In this document: positions 59,554 to 64,000 of the stretch, in pieces
Numbering within the stretch: the first letter of the stretch is position 1
How the letters are laid out: every line of letters starts with the position of its first letter
From: DATKQJ01 sp035534295
GTDB lineage: Bacteria; Chloroflexota; Dormibacteria; Dormibacterales; Dormibacteraceae
NCBI GenBank assembly: GCA_035534295.1
Contig: DATLSE010000046.1
Coordinates: forward strand, 1-64,000
Direction of reading: 5' to 3'
DNA: 64,000 nt
Program-made: the position numbers and the translations under genes
Notes under the pieces: model-generated
The model's input: only the letters and a program-made list of their open reading frames with translations
The model's database searches: none
What the model was told of the DNA's origin: nothing

Positions 59554-60590
59554 GTCAGTCGCTCAAGCCCGGCGCTGAGCAGATGGAGCGCGGCCTGGAC
59601 GGCCATCTCCCGATTGCCCTGACGGTCGAGATCAAAGACGTGACGCTGCACCTCCACCCCGCCAGCCGAGGCCAGGGCGATGAACGTTAGGCCGACGGGC
59701 TTTTGGGAGCCGTTCGCGGTCGGGCCGGCCACCCCCGTCACGGAGAGCGCCAGATCGGATCCGATCTCCCTCCGTGCCCCCTCGGCCATGGCTCGAGCGG
59801 TCTCCTCGCTCACCGCCCCGACGTCGCGCAGCATGCGCGCGTCCACGCCGAGCCGGTTCGACTTGACCTCGTCGGCGTAGGCGATGACCCCGCCCTTGAA
59901 CCATGCTGAGCTGCCCGGGACGGCGGTGATGGCGCCCCCGAGGAGTCCGCCCGTGCACGATTCAGCCACCGCCAGGGTGAGCCCCAACTGGCTGAGACGC
60001 ATCCCGGCGTGGAGCGCCAGCTCCTCGATCTGGGCCTCGTCGCCGAGTATGGCCGGTCTGGCGGCCAACCACACGCCGCGAAATCGGAGCAGGTAATCGA
60101 CGCCACTCCAGACCGTGAAGACGAGCGAGATGGCGACCAGAGCCTGGGCCGGGAGGGTGAGCTGCGGATAGGGACCCTCGAGCGTGAGACAGAGAACGGC
60201 GAGGATCTGGGCGACGGTCTTGGCCTTGCCCAGGACGCTGGCGGAAATGGTGTGTCCCTGATCAGCGCTCAAGGAGCGGAGCACGGTGATCAACAATTCC
60301 CGGGCAAAGATCACGATCACTATCCAGGCCGCGACTCGGTCCTGTTGCACCAGCACGATCAGGACCGAGATGACGAAGAGCTTGTCTGCCAGCGGATCGA
60401 GGAATTTGCCCAGCTCGGTAACCTGGCCTCGGGTGCGGGCGAGGTTGCCATCCACCGTGTCGGTCAGAGCCGCGAGGCTGAACACGGCAGCGGCGACCTG
60501 GTCGTGGCCGGCAAAGGACCATTGCAACAGGAGCACCAGGACCGGAACCGCCGCCAGCCGGCTCAGGGTGAATATGTTGGGCAGGTTCAC
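59550..60590 (-). CDS. Fused phosphatidylglycerophosphate synthase and CinA-type amidase
   Basis: A 346-residue protein joining two enzymes. Residues 1-~180 are PgsA: membrane helices with the CDP-alcohol phosphotransferase motif DTVDGNLARTRG followed by GKFLDPLADK (D-x2-D-G-x2-A-R-x8-G-x3-D-x3-D intact). Residues ~185-346 are the CinA C-terminal domain / nicotinamide-nucleotide amidase (PncC): AVAESCTGGLLGGAIT, KGGVIAYADEVK, LSVTGVAGP. In actinobacteria pgsA and cinA are adjacent separate genes at this locus. ATG start; no frame break between the parts. Confidence 0.93.
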   Translation of the reverse strand: MNLPNIFTLSRLAAVPVLVLLLQWSFAGHDQVAAAVFSLAALTDTVDGNLARTRGQVTELGKFLDPLADKLFVISVLIVLVQQDRVAAWIVIVIFARELLITVLRSLSADQGHTISASVLGKAKTVAQILAVLCLTLEGPYPQLTLPAQALVAISLVFTVWSGVDYLLRFRGVWLAARPAILGDEAQIEELALHAGMRLSQLGLTLAVAESCTGGLLGGAITAVPGSSAWFKGGVIAYADEVKSNRLGVDARMLRDVGAVSEETARAMAEGARREIGSDLALSVTGVAGPTANGSQKPVGLTFIALASAGGVEVQRHVFDLDRQGNREMAVQAALHLLSAGLERLT

Positions 60591-60725
60591 TGCCCCAAAA
60601 TTCTGAACCCTGACCCGCCCTCGCGTGAGCGCCTTGTCAAAGCGCGTCTCGCCGCGGTCCCTATCCGAACAGAGTCGCGCTCAGATCCAGGCCCCAATGC
60701 GCCTGGCCCGCGACTTGATCCCGGC

Positions 60726-62996
60726 TCAGCCCTCGAGTCCCAACCTCTCCAAGAGCTCGTCCACGTCGGGCAGGTTCATCATCACCTCGCGCGACTTGCT
60801 GCCCTGGTATCCCCCGATCACGCGGTGCTCGGCGAGCTGGTCCACGATGCGACCGGCTCGCGAATAGCCGACGTTGAACTTTCGCTGGACCAAGGAGACG
60901 GACGCCCCGCCCTCGGCCGCGACGGCGCGAGCCGCGCGTGCGAAGAGGGGATCCAGTCGGCGCTCAGAATCCTCGTCGCCTGTGATCGGTGCGCGATCGT
61001 CGAGCACCTCCTCCATGTAGGTCGGATCACCCTGGGCGCGCCAGAAAGCGACGAGGTTCTCGACCTCCTGGTCGGAGATGAAGGCTCCCTGAATCCGCGT
61101 CGGCTTGCCGGCGTCGACTGGCTGATAGAGCATGTCGCCGCGTCCAAGAAGCTTCTCGGCCCCCCCGGAGTCGAGAATCACCCGGCTGTCGACCTGAGAT
61201 CCCACCGCGAAGGCGATGCGGGAGGGAATATTGGCCTTGATCAGACCGGTGATGATGTCGGTCGACGGCCGCTGGGTGGCGATGATGAGATGAATGCCCA
61301 CCGCCCGGGCGAGCTGGGCGATCCGGCAGACCAGCTCCTCGATCTCGCCCGCCGCCACCATCATCAGATCGGCCAGCTCATCGATCACGATGACCACGTA
61401 GGGCATCGCTCGGGCACTGCGATCGCGCGCTCGGTCGTTGTAGGTGGAGATATTTCGCACTCCCTCGGCCGAGAGCAACTTGTAACGTCGATCCATCTCC
61501 GCCACCGCCCAGCGCAGGGCGGCCGCGGCCAGGTGGGCCTCGACGATGACGGGCACGGCGAGATGGGGCAATCCGTTGTACGAGTTGAGCTCCACCCGCT
61601 TGGGATCGATCATGACCAGGCGCAGCTGCGCTGGAGTGCACTGGAGCAGAAGGCTGCCGATGAGGGTGTTGATGCAGACGCTCTTGCCCTGTCCGGTGGC
61701 ACCGGCGATGAGCAGGTGAGGCATTCGCGTCAGGTCGCTCACGATGCCCTGACCGGTGACATCGTTGCCCAGGGCCAGGGCCAAAGCGTGCGAGCCGGAG
61801 CGAAATCCGACCGAGTCGACCACCTCCCGAATGGAAACCAGGCTGGCCGACTTGTTAGGAACTTCCAGCCCCACCGCGGACTTGCCGGGGATCGGCGCCT
61901 CGATCCGCAGCGGGGCTGCCGCCAGGGCCAGGGAGAGGTCGTTTTGAAGTGCAACGATGCGCTTGACCTGGACGCCGGTACCGGGTTGCAGTTCGTACTG
62001 GGTGACGGCAGGTCCCGCGTTCACGCCGACTACCTTGGCCTCGACGCCGAAGGTGACCAGGGTCGATTCGATCACGCGCACATTGCGCTTGATCTCCTCG
62101 TGCATACGCTCCTTGCGTGCCTTGACGCTGTCCAGCAGCGCGACCGTGGGAAGTTTCCAGGCCACCTCGGGAACGTCATCCTGGGGCTCGGCCACCACCC
62201 TGATCAGCGGCCGTTCTGCCCCGATCGGATTTTGCGGCTCCAGTGCTTTCTCCGCCTCACCGGCGTCCGCCTCGGACTCCGGCTCCGGCCGCCAGACCGA
62301 GGGCGGCAACTCGGAGATCGCCGCCGGCACGGGGTCACCCTGGCCCACGGACTCGCCCCGCGCGGCCACCGCCACCGCCACCTCGGGGCTGGCGCCTCGA
62401 GGTCGGGCCAGACCCTCCAGACGGCGTCTCTCGGCGAACGCGCTGCGCGCCGTGGAGACGGTGCCCGCCAGCACCGCGCCCGGGCTGAACCGGAAAGCCA
62501 CGATCAAGCCCATCACCAATGCCAGGGACAGGATCACGACCGCCCCTGGATCACCGCTCAGGCTCGCCACCGGCCCCAACACACTGCGTCCCACGCTGCC
62601 CCCGGCTCGGGCCTGCCCCAGACTTAGCAATCCGAGCAGGGCCAGGGCGGCGATCAGGGCGGCCACCACCACCGAGCGGCTCAGGCGTGCGCTGTTGGGC
62701 CAGACCCAACGCCCGCCGAAAAAAAGCAGTCCTGCTACGGGTAGGGGCCAGCCATAGCCGAATCCATGCCAGATCTGGTCTCGCATCCCTTGCAAGAGCG
62801 GGCCGCCGCCCCAGATCATCGAGAGCAGACCCAGGGCCCCACTCGCGAGCAAAATCACGGCCAGCGCCTCGCGCACCTGGGTGGGAGAAAGGTGCGGGCC
62901 AGAAGCGCCGCGGCGCGACGAGGGACGCGGCCGCGACGGGGCCCGACGCGCCGCAGGGGCGCTGGCACGATATGGACGGGCGGTTGTGCGACGCAA
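60726..62996 (-). CDS. ftsK: DNA translocase FtsK/SpoIIIE
   Basis: A 756-residue septal DNA pump. Basic N-terminus, about four membrane helices (~45-165), an acidic/Pro linker, then the motor: Walker A GATGQGKSVCINTL, Walker B YVVIVIDELADLMM, IIATQRPSTDIITG, and a C-terminal gamma winged helix (VSLVQRKFNVGYSRAGRIVDQL) that reads orienting sequences. TTG start at 62996; a minus-strand TATAAT (63032-63037) lies about 36 bases upstream. Confidence 0.96.
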   Translation of the reverse strand: MRRTTARPYRASAPAARRAPSRPRPSSRRGASGPHLSPTQVREALAVILLASGALGLLSMIWGGGPLLQGMRDQIWHGFGYGWPLPVAGLLFFGGRWVWPNSARLSRSVVVAALIAALALLGLLSLGQARAGGSVGRSVLGPVASLSGDPGAVVILSLALVMGLIVAFRFSPGAVLAGTVSTARSAFAERRRLEGLARPRGASPEVAVAVAARGESVGQGDPVPAAISELPPSVWRPEPESEADAGEAEKALEPQNPIGAERPLIRVVAEPQDDVPEVAWKLPTVALLDSVKARKERMHEEIKRNVRVIESTLVTFGVEAKVVGVNAGPAVTQYELQPGTGVQVKRIVALQNDLSLALAAAPLRIEAPIPGKSAVGLEVPNKSASLVSIREVVDSVGFRSGSHALALALGNDVTGQGIVSDLTRMPHLLIAGATGQGKSVCINTLIGSLLLQCTPAQLRLVMIDPKRVELNSYNGLPHLAVPVIVEAHLAAAALRWAVAEMDRRYKLLSAEGVRNISTYNDRARDRSARAMPYVVIVIDELADLMMVAAGEIEELVCRIAQLARAVGIHLIIATQRPSTDIITGLIKANIPSRIAFAVGSQVDSRVILDSGGAEKLLGRGDMLYQPVDAGKPTRIQGAFISDQEVENLVAFWRAQGDPTYMEEVLDDRAPITGDEDSERRLDPLFARAARAVAAEGGASVSLVQRKFNVGYSRAGRIVDQLAEHRVIGGYQGSKSREVMMNLPDVDELLERLGLEG

Positions 62997-63031
62997 TGCT
63001 GTGACGGCTCCCGGTGGTGGTGCCTGGCCGG

Positions 63032-63039
63032 ATTATATG
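63032..63039. promoter_or_regulatory. Overlapping divergent -10 boxes
   Basis: The sequence ATTATATG reads as TATAAT on the minus strand (63037-63032, towards ftsK) and TATATG on the plus strand (63034-63039, eight bases before ATG 63048). The two promoters would compete. Confidence 0.45.
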
Positions 63040-63047
63040 CTCCATAC

Positions 63048-63353
63048 ATGGCCATGGATCCGTTCGCGCTGGCGGAGGGACGTTACCGCTTCCTGCTCGA
63101 GGAGCGAAATCAGGGCCGCCTGGACGCCCGAGAGTTCCGGGCCGAGGTGCGCCGGCTCCGGGTCGAGGACGGGGAGCAACGCGATTGGATCATCGGGCCG
63201 GGAAATGGCGTCTGGTACCGACGCGAGCGTGACCGATGGATGGAGATGGAGCCGCCCCGGCGTCTGGTCTGCACCCAATGTGGCCACCACAACCTGACCC
63301 GCCACTCTTTCTGCGTGGAGTGCGGACATCGGCTCGACCGCACTCATGTCTAG
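63048..63353 (+). CDS. Zinc-ribbon protein, unknown function
   Basis: A 101-residue protein. The N-terminal half is helical (RYRFLLEERNQGRLDAREF, resembling the small domains that begin with an 'oligomerisation' helix pair); the middle has GVWYRRERDRW; the C-terminus is a zinc ribbon CTQCGHHN...CVECGH. No membrane segment. It diverges from ftsK and is followed by about 100 bases without a gene. Confidence 0.7.
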   Translation: MAMDPFALAEGRYRFLLEERNQGRLDAREFRAEVRRLRVEDGEQRDWIIGPGNGVWYRRERDRWMEMEPPRRLVCTQCGHHNLTRHSFCVECGHRLDRTHV

Positions 63354-63460
63354 TCCAACGCCCGCTACACGGCTGCCGGGCGCGCCTGGCTCGCATCGAC
63401 GCTCATCCCGCCGTCCGGCTTCGCCGCCGCGCTGAGCCAGTCGGGGTTCACGGGTCGCCC

Positions 63461-64000
63461 CTAGCTGAAGCGCACCGAGTCGATCAGCGAGGCGACGGTC
63501 TGGGTACCTCCGTGACTCCATTCCGAAGCCGGGATTAGGGCCTCGATTCGAAAGAGCGGGGCATGGCCGGGGGCCGGGGCGCTGATCAGCGTCTCCTCAA
63601 AAAAGTCGACGCTGCTCGAAGTGGTGAAGCGCAGGACCACCTGGGCGGCCCTGCGCCCGCCCACCTTCAGCGTGTGCACGGGGGTGACGACGTCGACCAC
63701 CAGGCCGGGAGGAGGGCTCGAGGCGAGGGGGGCGACCTGGGCGGTGAGCACTGTGGCCGGATCTTGACTCGTGACCACATGGGGGTCGGGCAAAGGCCGT
63801 CCCAGGCTCACCACCGCAGCGCTGGGATGGTCCAGGACCAGATCGCCCCCGAGCGCGGCTGCCGGATTGAGGTCGGCTCCATTTTCAGCCGCGAAGACAA
63901 ACGGAACCGCGACCTGGGGCGGAATGGCGCGAGAGAAGTCGACCGGCTCGGCCCATTGCGCCGGCAACGAGTACTCAAAGCCAAGCAAAGGCGCCTGATA
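63461..64000 (-). CDS. Hypothetical protein, runs off window
   Basis: The frame is open to the last base, so its start may lie outside. At least 179 residues, beta-rich, Pro/Val-rich, with VVDVVTPVHTLKVGGRRAAQVVLRF and SVDFFEETLIS. No domain recognised; an exported beta-sandwich protein is conceivable. Confidence 0.6.
   Translation of the reverse strand, partial: YQAPLLGFEYSLPAQWAEPVDFSRAIPPQVAVPFVFAAENGADLNPAAALGGDLVLDHPSAAVVSLGRPLPDPHVVTSQDPATVLTAQVAPLASSPPPGLVVDVVTPVHTLKVGGRRAAQVVLRFTTSSSVDFFEETLISAPAPGHAPLFRIEALIPASEWSHGGTQTVASLIDSVRFS

Noticed and set aside
60009..62627. An 872-codon open frame on the plus strand opposite ftsK and pgsA-cinA
   Set aside because: High GC removes stop codons from antisense frames; the sense strand encodes clear, full-length FtsK and PgsA-CinA with all motifs, and the antisense product is His/Asp/Gly-rich without domains.
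1..64000. tRNA, rRNA, CRISPR array, prophage or intact insertion sequence
   Set aside because: I looked through the gaps between genes and saw no cloverleaf-like sequence, no regularly spaced repeat array and no transposase or phage structural gene. A covariance-model scan could still find a small RNA.

Overview
The window is GC-rich, densely packed bacterial chromosome with no rRNA, tRNA, CRISPR array, intact transposase or prophage that I can recognise. Gene content and order point to a Terrabacteria lineage near Chloroflexota / Dormibacterota, with Actinobacteria-like synteny. The order ftsK - pgsA/cinA - recA - recX and the later miaB, miaA, hflX and lexA resemble actinobacterial order. 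RNase Y, a SpoVS protein and a YmdB-type phosphoesterase sit in the same block and are more typical of Firmicutes, Chloroflexi and Deinococcus-like bacteria. A truncated haemoglobin, pyruvate dehydrogenase and acyl-CoA dehydrogenase suggest an aerobic heterotroph. The phylum is an inference.

Layout. 1-9.7 kb: end of an ammonium transporter, an ABC exporter with a truncated globin, a PDZ protein, an MFS exporter, divergent FKBP and response regulator, a ferredoxin/isocitrate dehydrogenase pair, MarC and a D,D-carboxypeptidase. 9.7-17.6 kb: enolase, a Cys/Met PLP enzyme, cysteine synthase with a JAMM protease, the GTPase Der and a two-component system. 17.6-22.9 kb (minus): a pyruvate dehydrogenase operon in which E3 and E1-alpha are one polypeptide. 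22.9-30.4 kb: nadE diverging from a run of start/stop-overlapped genes (ThiS/TtuB-like sulfur carrier, TtuA-like thiolase, pyrF, an archaeal-type ornithine cyclodeaminase relative), then acyl-CoA dehydrogenase/TetR/methyltransferase. 30.4-36.5 kb: an SOS-box gene, three Tad pilus genes, a universal stress protein, and a histidine kinase with a MEDS-domain sensor. 36.5-41.3 kb: accessory DNA of looser coding density (glycosyltransferase, CmcI-like methyltransferase, RHH and XRE regulators, a 19-bp direct-repeat pair). 41.3-43 kb: cpaB and tadC. 43-64 kb: divergent LysM/lexA pair, then a long minus-strand housekeeping block (dapD, dapC-like, dapE, hflX, miaA, mutL, mutS, miaB, spoVS, ymdB-like, rny, recX, recA, pgsA-cinA, ftsK).

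How it works together. LexA and RecA are both here, and SOS boxes lie before recA, between lexA and the LysM gene, and before an uncharacterised gene at 30463, so part of an SOS regulon can be read directly. Two sulfur-transfer modules (cysteine synthase + JAMM; TtuB-like + TtuA-like) may share a carrier that ends in Gly-Gly plus a three-residue tail. Gene coupling is mostly by NTGA start/stop overlap with all four N; at least two genes appear to use CTG starts, and miaA has no ordinary start codon at all. Several promoters have a -10 box so close to the start codon that leaderless or very short-leader transcripts are likely.
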